Shown: in pieces, positions 8,067 through 16,528 of the stretch
How positions within the stretch are numbered: the stretch's first letter is position 1
Layout of the letters: every line of letters begins with the position of its first letter
NCBI RefSeq assembly: GCF_020733705.1
Contig: NZ_JAJFZM010000016.1
Coordinates: 124,001 to 188,000 of the forward strand
DNA length: 64,000 nucleotides
DNA from: Nocardia australiensis
Lineage (GTDB): Bacteria; Actinomycetota; Actinomycetes; Mycobacteriales; Mycobacteriaceae
Reading direction: 5' to 3'
Made by a program: the position numbers and the translations under genes
Notes under the pieces: model-generated
The model's input: the letters and a program-made list of their open reading frames with translations, nothing else
What the model was told of the DNA's origin: nothing
The model's database searches: none

Positions 8067-9875
8067 TCACTTCAGATCGGCCTCTTCGGCCCGAACCGCC
8101 CACTGGGCGAACCGTTCGCCGTCCGCACGGTGCTTGATGAAGTTGCGCACCACTCGCTCGATGTAGTCACCGAGTTCATCTGTGGTCACTTTGTGCTGAC
8201 GCAGCTTGCGACCGAAGGCGCTATCGAATCCGAGGCTGCCACCGAGATGAACCTGGAAGCCCTCCACATGATTCCCGGTGCCATCGTCGATGAGCTGTCC
8301 CTTGAACCCGATATCGGCGACCTGAGATCGTGCGCACGAGTTGGGGCAGCCGTTGATATTGATGGTGACCGGAACATCCAGTTGCGCATTGAGATCCGCG
8401 AGCCGCTCCTCGAGCTCGGGCACCAACACCTGGGACCGTTTGCGGGTTTCGGCGAAGGACAGCTTGCAGAACTCGATACCACTGCACGCCATCAGGTTTC
8501 GCCGCCACAGCGACGGACGTGCCTGCAGGCCTAACGGTTCCAGTTCGTTGATCAGCTCGTCGACCTTGTCGTCGGCGACGTCGAGCACGATCAACTTCTG
8601 GTAAGGGGTGAACCGAATCCGATCGGCGCCGACGCGCTCCACGGCGTCGGCGACCTTGGTCAGCACGGTGCCCGACACGCGGCCGGCGATGGGGGAGAAG
8701 CCGACGGCGTTGAGACCGTTGCGCAGCTTCTGCACACCGACGTGGTCGATCGGCTTGGTCGGTTGCTCCGGCGCGGGCCCGTCGATCAGCTTGCGCTTCA
8801 GGTATTCATCCTCGAGTACCTGGCGGAACTTCTCGATGCCCCAGTCCTTGATCAGGAACTTCAGCCGAGCCTTGGTGCGCAGGCGGCGGTAGCCGTAGTC
8901 GCGGAACAACGAGACGACCGCCTCCCACACGTCGGGCACCTCGTCCAGCGGCACCCACGCGCCGACCCGCTTGGCGAGCATCGGGTTCGTCGACAGACCG
9001 CCGCCGACCCATAGATCCAGACCCGGGCCGTGTTCGGGATGATTCACACCGACGAACGCGACGTCGTTTATCTCGTGCACCACATCCTGCTGGCCCGAGA
9101 TGGCGGTCTTGAATTTGCGCGGCAGGTTGGAGTACTCCTTCTTGCCGATGTAGCGGCTGACGATCTCATCGATCGCCGGAGTCGGGTCGATGATCTCGTC
9201 GAGCGATTCACCGGCCAGCGGCGAACCGAGCACTACACGCGGGCAGTCGCCGCACGCCTCGGTGGTCTGGAGTCCGACCGCCTCGATCCGCCTCCAGATC
9301 TCGGGGACGTTCTCCACCTCGATCCAGTGGTACTGCACGTTCTCGCGGTCGGACAGATCGGCGGTGTCGCGACCGAATTCGGTCGAGATCTGACCTAGCG
9401 TGCGCAGTTGTTCGACGTTGAGCGCGCCTCCGTCGCAGCGGATGCGCATCATGAAGTATCTGGCCTCGAGCAGGTCGATGTTCTCGTCGCCGGTCCAACT
9501 GCCGTCGTAGCCCTGCTCGCGCTGGGTGTAGAGACCCCACCAGCGGAAGCGGCCGCGCAGATCGCTCTTATCGATACTGTCGAAGCCCTGCTTCGAGTAG
9601 ATGTTCTCGATGCGGGCGCGGACGTTGAGCGGGTTGTCGTCCTTCTTGCTCTGTTCGTTCGGGTTGAGAGGTTCTCGATAGCCGAGGGCCCACTGGCCCT
9701 CGGACTTGCGGCGCACCGGCTTTCCGGTACGTGCGCGCGGCACTGCGGCGGCCTCGGGACGAGGACGGTCCGGTCGGGCACGTCGCTCGGAGACTGGGCG
9801 GTCGGCCCGCGCGTGATGCCCGGGCCGGGACTCCGGCGTGGGCTGGTCGGGACCGGCGTCGGTACTCGACGTCAT
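8067..9875 (-). CDS. sirA: Ferredoxin-dependent assimilatory sulfite reductase (siroheme, 4Fe-4S)
   Basis: 602-residue nitrite/sulfite reductase-family enzyme that reduces sulfite to sulfide with six electrons. It has two ferredoxin-like half-domains. The siroheme/[4Fe-4S] ligands are in ACSGIEFCKL (CX5C) and NGCPNSCARS (CX3C), and the substrate-arginine regions include CGDCPR. The M. tuberculosis homologue once called NirA is a sulfite reductase, and the operon here (cysH, cysDN) says the same. The open frame runs far upstream; ATG 9873-9875 is chosen because AGGAGCG lies 7 bases before it. The first about 60 residues are Arg/Pro-rich and poorly conserved. Confidence 0.93.
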   Translation of the reverse strand: MTSSTDAGPDQPTPESRPGHHARADRPVSERRARPDRPRPEAAAVPRARTGKPVRRKSEGQWALGYREPLNPNEQSKKDDNPLNVRARIENIYSKQGFDSIDKSDLRGRFRWWGLYTQREQGYDGSWTGDENIDLLEARYFMMRIRCDGGALNVEQLRTLGQISTEFGRDTADLSDRENVQYHWIEVENVPEIWRRIEAVGLQTTEACGDCPRVVLGSPLAGESLDEIIDPTPAIDEIVSRYIGKKEYSNLPRKFKTAISGQQDVVHEINDVAFVGVNHPEHGPGLDLWVGGGLSTNPMLAKRVGAWVPLDEVPDVWEAVVSLFRDYGYRRLRTKARLKFLIKDWGIEKFRQVLEDEYLKRKLIDGPAPEQPTKPIDHVGVQKLRNGLNAVGFSPIAGRVSGTVLTKVADAVERVGADRIRFTPYQKLIVLDVADDKVDELINELEPLGLQARPSLWRRNLMACSGIEFCKLSFAETRKRSQVLVPELEERLADLNAQLDVPVTININGCPNSCARSQVADIGFKGQLIDDGTGNHVEGFQVHLGGSLGFDSAFGRKLRQHKVTTDELGDYIERVVRNFIKHRADGERFAQWAVRAEEADLK

Positions 9876-9915
9876 GGGGTCGCTCCTGCTGGGTGGTTGA
9901 AAACATCCGTGCTGG

Positions 9916-9940
9916 AGGCGCGAGGGGCTGACTCGCGCCT
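9916..9940 (-). promoter_or_regulatory. Attenuator-type hairpin between leader peptide and sirA
   Basis: Perfect 9-bp stem AGGCGCGAG/CTCGCGCCT (9916-9924 with 9932-9940), loop of 7 bases. In the transcript it lies between the cysteine leader-peptide stop (10013) and the sirA start, about 41 bases before the ATG. It could act as terminator or as a structure limiting access to the sirA ribosome site, depending on ribosome position on the leader. The mechanism is inferred. Confidence 0.6.
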
Positions 9941-10012
9941 GCGGTGTCAGCGGGCCGATGTCATCGAAATCGGGAGATCGCCGGGGGAGACCCGGAACTG
10001 CGTGCCGCTGTA

Positions 10013-10105
10013 CTACCGGAGGGAATCGGGCAGACAACAGGCACTGCAGACGCGCTGGTAGTCGACGTGGCGACGTGCCACAAGTCGTACTCCAGATCCG
10101 CGCAT
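10013..10105 (-). CDS. Cysteine-rich leader peptide of the sulfate reduction operon
   Basis: Short frame on the minus strand ending at TAG 10013-10015. From ATG 10103-10105 it has 30 codons; from GTG 10079-10081, preceded by GGAG eight bases upstream, it has 22. The peptide contains ARRHVDYQRV followed by CSACCLPDSLR, so three Cys codons (TGC, TGT, TGT) cluster just before the stop. Actinobacterial leader peptides with an RRHVD core and terminal cysteines precede sulfur-assimilation operons, and polycysteine short frames act as cysteine-responsive attenuators in mycobacteria. Its position upstream of sirA with a hairpin between fits that role. Which start is used cannot be told from sequence. 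Confidence 0.8.
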   Translation of the reverse strand: MRGSGVRLVARRHVDYQRVCSACCLPDSLR

Positions 10106-10153
10106 GGAGCATATTGTGCCACGTCAACAAGGACGCGCGAAGCTCCCGGCCGT

Positions 10154-10177
10154 ATTTCCCGCAATATTGAGGGAAAT
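10154..10177. promoter_or_regulatory. Near-perfect palindrome upstream of the sulfur operon
   Basis: ATTTCCC (10154-10160) mirrors GGGAAAT (10171-10177), and the centre CAATATTG (10162-10169) is itself a palindrome; only the pair 10161/10170 does not match. It lies about 50 bases upstream of the leader peptide start and 318 bases from hemW. Size and symmetry fit a dimeric regulator's operator. The regulator is unknown. Confidence 0.6.
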
Positions 10178-10494
10178 TCCCTGGACCGTGTGGTCTGGCT
10201 GTGATGGCCGTCATATACAGACGCGTGAACTCGGCCGACAGTTCGCCATTGCGGCCGGCCGGGCGTGAGCGCACCGTTTCGGCGACCGTAAACGCGACCG
10301 CATGGCGCGCGGTCGCCCACGCCGCGACAGTCGGATTTCGCCGTGCGACGTTCTCCGAGCACACCCTGGTCCCGGTGCGGCGAGTGTCGGTAGTCGGCAT
10401 CACTCTGACGCGCTGCGCGGCGGGAGGTGTGACGGGCCGCTCGGCGCGGCCACCCGGGGGAACCGCGCCGAGCGCGGGCGTTCACACTGGTGGG
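10178..10494. other. Divergent spacer between the sulfur operon and hemW
   Basis: No gene is supported here. The hemW frame is open through this stretch, but the encoded residues show no HemW similarity until the GTG at 10495. It presumably holds the hemW promoter; I see no clear -10/-35 pair. Confidence 0.4.
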
Positions 10495-11700
10495 GTGAGT
10501 TCAGCTGCTGACACCACCGAAGCCGAGACCGATGACCTCGTGCTGCGTGATTTCGGCGGTGGCCCCTTCGGGATTTATGTACACGTGCCGTTCTGTGCGA
10601 CTCGATGCGGATACTGCGACTTCAACACCTACACGGCGGGGGAGCTCGGGACCTCGGCGTCGCCGCAATCGTGGCTCGAGGCGCTGCGGGTGGAACTGGC
10701 CACGGCGGCCGAGCGGTTCGCGGCGCTTCCGACGACCACCCCCGATGTAGCCACGATCTTCGTCGGCGGCGGGACGCCCTCGCTGCTCGGTGGTGACGGA
10801 CTCGGTGCGGTCCTCGACGCGGTACGCGCGAACTTCACCCTCGCGGCCGGCGTGGAGGTGACCACCGAGTCGAATCCGGAATCGACCTCACCGGAGTTCT
10901 TCGACCAGATCCGTGCCGCCGGATTCACGCGGGTATCGCTGGGTATGCAGTCGGCCGCGCGACATGTGCTGAAGGTGCTCGATCGCACGCACACACCGGG
11001 CCGGGCCGTTGCCGCCGCGAGGGAGGCGCGCGCCGCCGGATTCGAGCACGTGAATCTGGATCTGATCTACGGCACCCCCGGCGAGCGTGCGGCCGATCTC
11101 GACGCCAGCCTGGACGCGGTGCTCAGCGCGGGTGTCGATCACGTCTCGGCCTACTCGCTCATTGTCGAGGACGGAACCGCGTTGGCGCGGCGGGTGCGCC
11201 GTGGTGAATTGCCCGCACCCGATGACGACGTGCTCGCCGCCCGCTACGAGCGCATCGACGCGCGCCTGTCCGCCGCCGGTCTCACCTGGTATGAGGTATC
11301 CAATTGGGCCGCAGGCGATTCCGCTCGCTGCCGCCATAACCTCGGCTACTGGGACGGTGGCGACTGGCTCGGCGCGGGTCCCGGCGCGCACAGCCACGTC
11401 GGCGGAGTCCGTTGGTGGAATATCAAGCACCCCGCGCGCTACGCCGACCGGATGGCCGATGGTGCTCTGCCTGTGGCAGGCTGCGAAACGCTGACCGACG
11501 ACGAGCGTTACACCGAACGCGTCATGCTCGCGGTCCGCCTGCGCACCGGGATCCTGATTACCGAATTGGATTCGGCCGCGACCAGCGCCGCGGCCCGTGT
11601 GGTAGCGGACGGTCTCGCGCGACGAACGGGCGACCGCTTAGTGCTGACCGATCGCGGACGCCTGCTCGCCGACGGCGTCGTTCGCGAACTGCTCGGCTAG
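10495..11700 (+). CDS. hemW: Radical SAM heme chaperone HemW (coproporphyrinogen oxidase-like)
   Basis: 401 residues. The radical-SAM motif CATRCGYC (C34, C38, C41) follows IYVHVPFC, and FVGGGTPSLL and ESNPES are conserved HemW/HemN motifs. Proteins of this length lacking the extra N-terminal HemN residues are usually HemW, which binds heme, and not true oxygen-independent coproporphyrinogen III oxidase. Older annotation calls them HemN (Rv2388c in M. tuberculosis). GTG 10495 chosen because the protein becomes family-like soon after it; the upstream GGTGGG is a weak ribosome site. The C-terminus is the usual winged-helix HemN domain. Confidence 0.9.
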   Translation: MSSAADTTEAETDDLVLRDFGGGPFGIYVHVPFCATRCGYCDFNTYTAGELGTSASPQSWLEALRVELATAAERFAALPTTTPDVATIFVGGGTPSLLGGDGLGAVLDAVRANFTLAAGVEVTTESNPESTSPEFFDQIRAAGFTRVSLGMQSAARHVLKVLDRTHTPGRAVAAAREARAAGFEHVNLDLIYGTPGERAADLDASLDAVLSAGVDHVSAYSLIVEDGTALARRVRRGELPAPDDDVLAARYERIDARLSAAGLTWYEVSNWAAGDSARCRHNLGYWDGGDWLGAGPGAHSHVGGVRWWNIKHPARYADRMADGALPVAGCETLTDDERYTERVMLAVRLRTGILITELDSAATSAAARVVADGLARRTGDRLVLTDRGRLLADGVVRELLG

Positions 11701-12003
11701 CCGTCGAGCCCGGGCTCGTCGATGTGGCGGTGTCGCCCACAACGATGACAAAATAGCGCGGCGTTCGGTAACCGGCCAGTGCCGCAGTCCGGGATTGGTT
11801 CCCAGCATTCGGACCGATTGGTCAGGTTTCGCGTGTATCGATCCGGGTAAATACTTCTGTGTTGAGCACGGCTCTGTCGACGATCGTCACTCGCCATGTC
11901 GTGTAGGGACCACGTGACCGAAACCGTGTTGATGCCGCCCGCCGCGCATGTATCGGCGGCTCCGGTGAGAGTCTCCCTACCGGCCGGACAGGAAGTGGCA
12001 CCG
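11701..12003. other. Spacer after hemW
   Basis: No gene is supported. A perfect 14-base palindrome CGAGCCCGGGCTCG at 11705-11718 starts five bases after the hemW stop and may help end transcription. AGGAAG at about 11990 is the ribosome site of the next gene. Confidence 0.4.
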
Positions 12004-12351
12004 ATGACCGACAGCGAGCTGCCCAAACCGGATCTGCTCGACCTAGCCGACCTGTACGCGATGGATGCGGTCTCCGGGCCCGAGCGGCAGTCGATCGAGC
12101 GCGGTCTCGACGCCGCGGACGACGCGACCGTATCGGAGTTCGAGGCCACCGTGCAGGGCGTTCGAGAAACGTTGGCATCGCTGTCGGTACTGGACGCGCA
12201 GGGACCTCCGGCCGCCCTGGAATCTCGGGTTATGCGGGCATTGGACGATGCCGCCGAAACGGACCAGGAGACCCTGGCCATCACCGTTGAACCGGCGGGT
12301 GGTTCGCCGCAGCCGACGACAACGCCTGTCGCAGGTGTCGATTTGGTCTGA
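12004..12351 (+). CDS. Short RskA-like anti-sigma factor N-terminal domain protein
   Basis: 115 residues, ATG at 12004 with AGGAAG eight bases upstream. Residues 8-75 (LLDLADLYAMDAVSGPERQSIERGLD onward, given in part) resemble the N-terminal sigma-binding domain of RskA-type anti-sigma factors: helix pattern DL..LA..YAMDALS.PER..IE. RskA proteins normally continue with one membrane helix and an extracytoplasmic domain; this one stops after about 40 more polar residues. It also has no partner sigma gene next to it. It may be a soluble anti-sigma protein or a truncated remnant; I cannot decide. Confidence 0.6.
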   Translation: MTDSELPKPDLLDLADLYAMDAVSGPERQSIERGLDAADDATVSEFEATVQGVRETLASLSVLDAQGPPAALESRVMRALDDAAETDQETLAITVEPAGGSPQPTTTPVAGVDLV

Positions 12352-12594
12352 TCCGGTAGTTGCGGTGGCATCCGCCGCTTTCGGCGCGCTCGCTGATGCT
12401 GCCCGCCCTGCCAGAGCGGTTCGCCGATATTTTGCCGAGTCCTGCGCGGGCACCGGACCCGTGTTTGGTAACGATTGGACGACGGATCGCGACCAGCCAC
12501 CGCCGACATGTTCCCCGGCCGGAGCCCGTTCGGTCGGTTGCACTATCACGGTTCGGTCAACCCGCGTAGGCTCCGATGCAACCCAAGGAGTCTT

Positions 12595-12816
12595 ATGCCC
12601 ACGGCACGACACATCACTCTTGTTCACGAACAAAGCGAATTCGCGGAGTCGCGGGCCGCGGAGAAGGCGGAAACCGCGAGGCAGAGTGCGATAGCGGCCA
12701 GGACGGTCGCCAGTCATTCCGAGAACGCCGAAGACTGCGTATCTCTGCTGGCGATGCTCGGCCTGGACGCTCTCGCGGGCAAGCTCGCCGGGGTCAGCGC
12801 CACGCCTGAACACTAG
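12595..12816 (+). CDS. Small hypothetical protein (73 aa)
   Basis: ATG at 12595 preceded by AAGGAG at good spacing, which is the strongest sign that it is translated. The N-terminus is MPTARHITLVHEQ, followed by a charged, Ala-rich, probably helical stretch (residues 14-45), then CVSLLAMLGLDALAGKLAGV. No signal peptide or membrane segment and no family that I recognise. Confidence 0.6.
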   Translation: MPTARHITLVHEQSEFAESRAAEKAETARQSAIAARTVASHSENAEDCVSLLAMLGLDALAGKLAGVSATPEH

Positions 12817-12990
12817 GCGCCGATCCGACGGGCCGGATATGGCCGAGGGCTCCGCTCGACGAATGCCCGGCCATCCCGCTCCTGGTTGTGGTAGCTCTAT
12901 CTGCCACGCCGCGTGAGCCGTACGGTGACTGCTACCAAGTCTTTCAACGCCTACCTTCTCGACTTCTTCAAGAAACGGATGGTAGATCCG

Positions 12991-13794
12991 ATGAACCTTG
13001 CCCGTAGCCTGCGCGCCGCGCTGATCGCGTTGATTGTCGCCGTCGTACCCGTCTTGGCGGCCACACCCGCGAGCGCCGCCCCACTGCCGACGATTGTGCT
13101 CGTACACGGCGCCTTCGCCGATACCACCAGCTGGGACAGCGTCGCGGCCCTGCTGCGGGACCAGGGCTATCAGGTGGTGACACCGGATAACCCGTTGCGC
13201 GGTCCCGCCCATGACGCGGCGGCAGTGCAACGGGCGGTGGATTCGGTGTCGGGACCCGTTGTACTCGTGGGGCATTCATACGGCGGCACCGTGATCAGCA
13301 ACGTGCACGCCGCGAACGTCGAGGCGCTGGTCTATATCGCGGCCTTCGCGCCGGTGCAGGGCGAACCGGCCGCGCTCGCACTCGACCCGATCCGATTCCC
13401 CGGATCTCAGCTGCTGCCACCGGCCCTGCAGCTGCGAATTGTCGACGACGCCACTGGAATTGCCGGGAAGAATATCGACGGCTACCTCGCCGCCGACAGC
13501 TTCCACGACGTATTCGCACAGGACGTCAGCGACGCCACCGCCGCCGACATGCTCGCCCACCAGCACTCCATTGCCGCCGCGGCGAACATCGAACTTTCCG
13601 GATCGCCGTCCTGGGCTTCGACTCCGAGCTGGTACCTGGTCTCGAGTGCCGACCGCGTCATTCCCCCGGCGTCGCAACGGTTCATGGCGAATCGGGTGGG
13701 TGCGCACACCAGCGAGGTCGAGGCGTCACACGCGTCGCTGGTTTCCCATCCCGCCGACGTCGCGGCGGTGGTGGAGGCCGCCGCAGGACGTTGA
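12991..13794 (+). CDS. Secreted alpha/beta hydrolase
   Basis: 267 residues. A signal peptide is clear: a positive start MNLARSLR, a hydrophobic core and a cut site after ATPASA. The mature part begins with the strand IVLVHGAFADTTSW (oxyanion loop HGAF). It has nucleophile elbow GHSYGG (Ser), acid SSADRVIPP (Asp) and a C-terminal His in EASHASLVSHP, so the triad is complete. It resembles the salicylate esterase/EstC group of small alpha/beta hydrolases; substrate unknown. An in-frame GTG at 12913 would add 26 residues ahead of the signal peptide, so I prefer ATG 12991. Confidence 0.83.
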   Translation: MNLARSLRAALIALIVAVVPVLAATPASAAPLPTIVLVHGAFADTTSWDSVAALLRDQGYQVVTPDNPLRGPAHDAAAVQRAVDSVSGPVVLVGHSYGGTVISNVHAANVEALVYIAAFAPVQGEPAALALDPIRFPGSQLLPPALQLRIVDDATGIAGKNIDGYLAADSFHDVFAQDVSDATAADMLAHQHSIAAAANIELSGSPSWASTPSWYLVSSADRVIPPASQRFMANRVGAHTSEVEASHASLVSHPADVAAVVEAAAGR

Positions 13795-14301
13795 CGGTGA
13801 CAGCCAACGCTCGCCGTCGACCCGGTGCGCCCGGCATCCATCACAGCCGTTGAATACGGGGCTTTTGCCTCACGTGTTCGCTGCACCCGGCGGATGACAG
13901 ATATTTCACCGGAGGCGGCATTGCGTAGCCGAGTCTGCGCAGGAACCAGCGCGTCAAACTCAGTCCACGGCCCTCAGGCGGGACGCCAGTCCACGATGCG
14001 ATTGATCATGTGGAACGCCACGAGCGACGATCGGCCCAGGAATACCGCGATGTTCACGGGCCGACCTGCACGACACCCACCGGCAGCAGTTCGAAGTCGT
14101 ATCCACCGTAGGGCGAGAGCCGGGGATTGACACGCACCGGCGCAGATCTTCAGCCATGTGTGGATGGCGGCGGGGTTCATTGCCGCGCGCCGCATGTTGG
14201 TGTTCGGACCGCCGCTGTGGGCCCGGCCCCTGAACCTTCCGCGTGGGCTCGATTCGCCGAGAACCCTAGCCATTTCTGACCAAGTGATCTATTTTTTGTC
14301 C
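13795..14301. other. Gene-free, apparently degenerate interval
   Basis: No intact gene. On the minus strand around 13975-14270, fragments in two frames look protein-like but cannot be joined or identified. This fits decayed coding DNA next to the TetR remnant. Confidence 0.35.
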
Positions 14302-14314
14302 ATGCGGTCAAAAA
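14293..14314. promoter_or_regulatory. Inverted repeat at the TetR remnant start
   Basis: TTTTTGTCC (14293-14301) and GGTCAAAAA (14306-14314) are inverted repeats with one mismatch around ATGC. The dyad covers the putative start codon of the tetR remnant, so it looks like its former autoregulatory operator. Confidence 0.5.
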
Positions 14315-14532
14315 TCGGCGTCAGGGCTCGACCGACCTTCATCGAGGCAGGCGCGCAGGGAGCAGATCCTGACCTGCGCGGTGGCGGCGATCGTCCAATC
14401 GGTGGCGGTGATCATTCGCGGCGCGATCGACGCCGCTGCCGGCACCTGGCCACCGACCCCCGTTTCGATCTGGACACCTACACCCGAGAACTCGTCACGC
14501 TGATCGAGCGCGCCACCAGGAGGTCGATATGA
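14302..14532 (+). pseudogene. TetR-family regulator remnant (internal deletion plus frameshift)
   Basis: The start MRSKIGVRARPTFIEA is the N-terminus of a TetR repressor. In a second frame it continues as ARREQILTCAVAAI (helix 1), then jumps to VIIRGAIDAAAG, a C-terminal TetR segment. It ends in the first frame as DPRFDLDTYTRELVTLIERA. The helix-turn-helix and most of the ligand domain are missing and two frames are needed, so it is dead. Its TGA overlaps the next gene's ATG (ATGA), showing they once formed an operon. Confidence 0.65.
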
Positions 14533-15047
14533 GCGCCGACATTCCCCCGTCTGCGGCTCGTCGAGGACGCCGCGGCGCCCTCATCGGGCTCTTGGGCGTG
14601 GACCTGTTGTGGCCGTTCGCCACGTTCTACGGGCTGCGACTGCTCGGTGCCAGACCCATCCTCTACGACGCCACACTGCCTCTGCTGCCGGCCGATGCGG
14701 CCGCTCGCTGGCGCACGGACTGGGACCGCAATGCGGAGTTCCGCCGTACGCTGCGCCGGATGACCGCGGCCTGGGGTGCGGCTTTCCTCATCGACGCCGC
14801 CGCCCGCGTCGTCATGGCATACACCCTACCCGTCGATGTCGTACCCGGAGCCAGCGTCGGGCTGCTCGTGGTCATGCTGGTCGCGATCGTGCAGATCACC
14901 AAGGCATACGCCCGACGCCGCCTCCCCACTTTCACCGACGAACACGCGGCACTCGACGGTCAGGTGGCCGCGACCCAATCCTCGACACCCACCACGCCGG
15001 TCCACCTTGAGCAAGCTTCTACTTCCCGGGGTCCGGCGCCGGAATGA
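14529..15047 (+). CDS. VC0807-like membrane protein, shortened
   Basis: 172 residues. The start LLGVDLLWPFATFYGLRLLGA is the first membrane helix of VC0807-type proteins, and WDRNAEFRRTLRRMTAAWGAAFLIDAAARVVMAY onward (given in part) is their C-terminal pair of helices with the conserved D..RV.MAYTLPVD motif. Full-length relatives have about 220 or more residues with two further helices in between. Here about 60 residues are replaced by a short soluble linker. Together with the dead tetR it overlaps by 4 bases, this suggests a decaying operon; function unknown. Confidence 0.55.
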   Translation: MSADIPPSAARRGRRGALIGLLGVDLLWPFATFYGLRLLGARPILYDATLPLLPADAAARWRTDWDRNAEFRRTLRRMTAAWGAAFLIDAAARVVMAYTLPVDVVPGASVGLLVVMLVAIVQITKAYARRRLPTFTDEHAALDGQVAATQSSTPTTPVHLEQASTSRGPAPE

Positions 15048-15225
15048 TCACGCCTCGGAGCATCCGGCAGCAGTTCGTCGTACCACTCGGCGATCAGGCG
15101 GGTGCCCCACAGACCGCGGTCCTGCTCGGCGAGCGGCACGAGGCTGCCGTTGGGCCGGGTCCGGGTCGGGCGCCGCGCGTGCGCCGACGTTGTCGACGGG
15201 GTCGTTGGCGAGTCCTTCCGCGGAT

Positions 15226-15684
15226 TCAGGGCACCACCAGTGTGAGGGTTTCGGCCACCAGCGCCGGCCTGTCATCGTTGTCGACCTCGATCGCGAACTT
15301 CGTGGTGACCAAGGTCCCTCGGTCGGTGGTCGAACACGTAATCGGTGTGGCTGTCGCCCGGATCCGTGAGCCGGTGCGTATGGGGGCCGGGTACCGAACT
15401 TTGTTGCAGCCGTAGTTCACGCGGGCCGATCCGAATGCAAGGGTGTATAGATCGGCCGCCAACCTCGGTATCAATGAGAGGGTCAGGTACCCGTGGGCGA
15501 TCGTGGTTCCGTAGGGGCCCGATGAGGCCCGCTCGGGGTCGGTGTGGATCCACTGGTGGTCCCCGGTGGCCTTGGCGAACATGTCGATCCTGGCTTGATC
15601 CAGTGTCATCCATGGGCCGGGACCGATGGGTTTTCCGATATGGAAGTGAACATCTTCCGAGGTATTGAAGACCAGGACGGTCAT
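15226..15684 (-). CDS. MaoC-family enoyl-CoA hydratase
   Basis: 152-residue hot-dog-fold protein. ATGDHQWIHTDPERA at about residues 39-53 is the hydratase-2 motif with the catalytic Asp and His, and GTTIAHGYLTLSLIP follows as in NodN/MaoC proteins. It hydrates trans-2-enoyl-CoA to (R)-3-hydroxyacyl-CoA. It is the last gene of a minus-strand set with an acyl-CoA dehydrogenase, CoA-transferase and SDR, so it likely performs the hydration step there. Confidence 0.88.
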   Translation of the reverse strand: MTVLVFNTSEDVHFHIGKPIGPGPWMTLDQARIDMFAKATGDHQWIHTDPERASSGPYGTTIAHGYLTLSLIPRLAADLYTLAFGSARVNYGCNKVRYPAPIRTGSRIRATATPITCSTTDRGTLVTTKFAIEVDNDDRPALVAETLTLVVP

Positions 15685-15771
15685 TCCCGTGCTCTGCCTT
15701 TCGTCTGCGCCGTTCCATGCCTGCTGTTGTCAGGCTGCGACGACTTTTCTTCGCTTGATGTCCGGTCATGC

Positions 15772-16500
15772 CTACATGTAGCGGCCACCGGTGACCTCGG
15801 CGACGGTGCCGGTCATATAGGAGGACAGGTTGGAGGCGTAGAAGAGGGCGACGGACGCGATTTCCTCAGGTTCGCCCGCGCGTTGCATCGGAATCTCGGA
15901 CATCTTCTGACTCCAGATGTGTTGGGGCATCGCCTCGGTCATGGCAGTTCGGATGAGTCCGGGCTGGATGACGTTCACCCGAACACCCAGGTGGGCTACT
16001 TCCTTGGCTGCTGCCTTGGAGAGACCGACGATTCCTGCCTTGGCAGCCGAGTAGTTGGTCTGGCCCACGAATCCAACCTTTCCCGAGATCGAAGAGAGGT
16101 TGATGATCGATCCTCCGCCAGACTCACGCATGATGCCCGCAGCGAGGCGAGTTCCGTTCCAGCATCCGCGGAGATGGACTTGGACGACATCATCGAACTG
16201 TTGCTCGGTCATCTTGCGCATCGTGGCGTCGCGAGTGATACCCGCGTTGTTGACCATCACGTCGAGCGAGCCGAACGAGTCGGTCGCCACCGACAGGAGG
16301 GCGGTGACGTCGTCGGAGGAGGTCACATCGCATCGGACGCCGACGGCAGGTCCCAGTAGTGACACCGCGGCCGCACGGGCCTTCGTCTCGTCGAGGTCGC
16401 CGATGACAATGTTCGCCCCGCGCTCGGCGAACGTGCGGGCGATCGCCAGTCCGATTCCTTGCGCCGCTCCGGTGATCACAGCGGTCCGTCCTTCGAGCAT
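15772..16500 (-). CDS. FabG-like short-chain dehydrogenase (3-hydroxyacyl-CoA type)
   Basis: 242 residues, classical SDR: TGAAQGIG at residues 10-17, NNAG, catalytic Ser in NLSSISG and YSAAK with Tyr/Lys, and the C-terminus MTGTVAEVTGGRYM. FabG-type enzymes interconvert (R)-3-hydroxyacyl and 3-oxoacyl thioesters. Next to a MaoC hydratase, which makes the (R)-3-hydroxyacyl-CoA, an oxidative role in the same beta-oxidation-like route is likely. Substrate not determined. Confidence 0.87.
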   Translation of the reverse strand: MLEGRTAVITGAAQGIGLAIARTFAERGANIVIGDLDETKARAAAVSLLGPAVGVRCDVTSSDDVTALLSVATDSFGSLDVMVNNAGITRDATMRKMTEQQFDDVVQVHLRGCWNGTRLAAGIMRESGGGSIINLSSISGKVGFVGQTNYSAAKAGIVGLSKAAAKEVAHLGVRVNVIQPGLIRTAMTEAMPQHIWSQKMSEIPMQRAGEPEEIASVALFYASNLSSYMTGTVAEVTGGRYM

Positions 16501-16528
16501 GTTGTCCTCTTCTCTGTGCGTCGGCGGA

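Noticed and set aside
10106..10140. -10/-35 promoter for the sulfur leader
   Set aside because: AT-rich TATGCT and TTGACG motifs are present but spacing to each other and to the start is wrong.
13974..14273. 99-codon minus-strand frame
   Set aside because: Protein-like pieces are split over frames and match no family I can name, so I list the stretch as degenerate.
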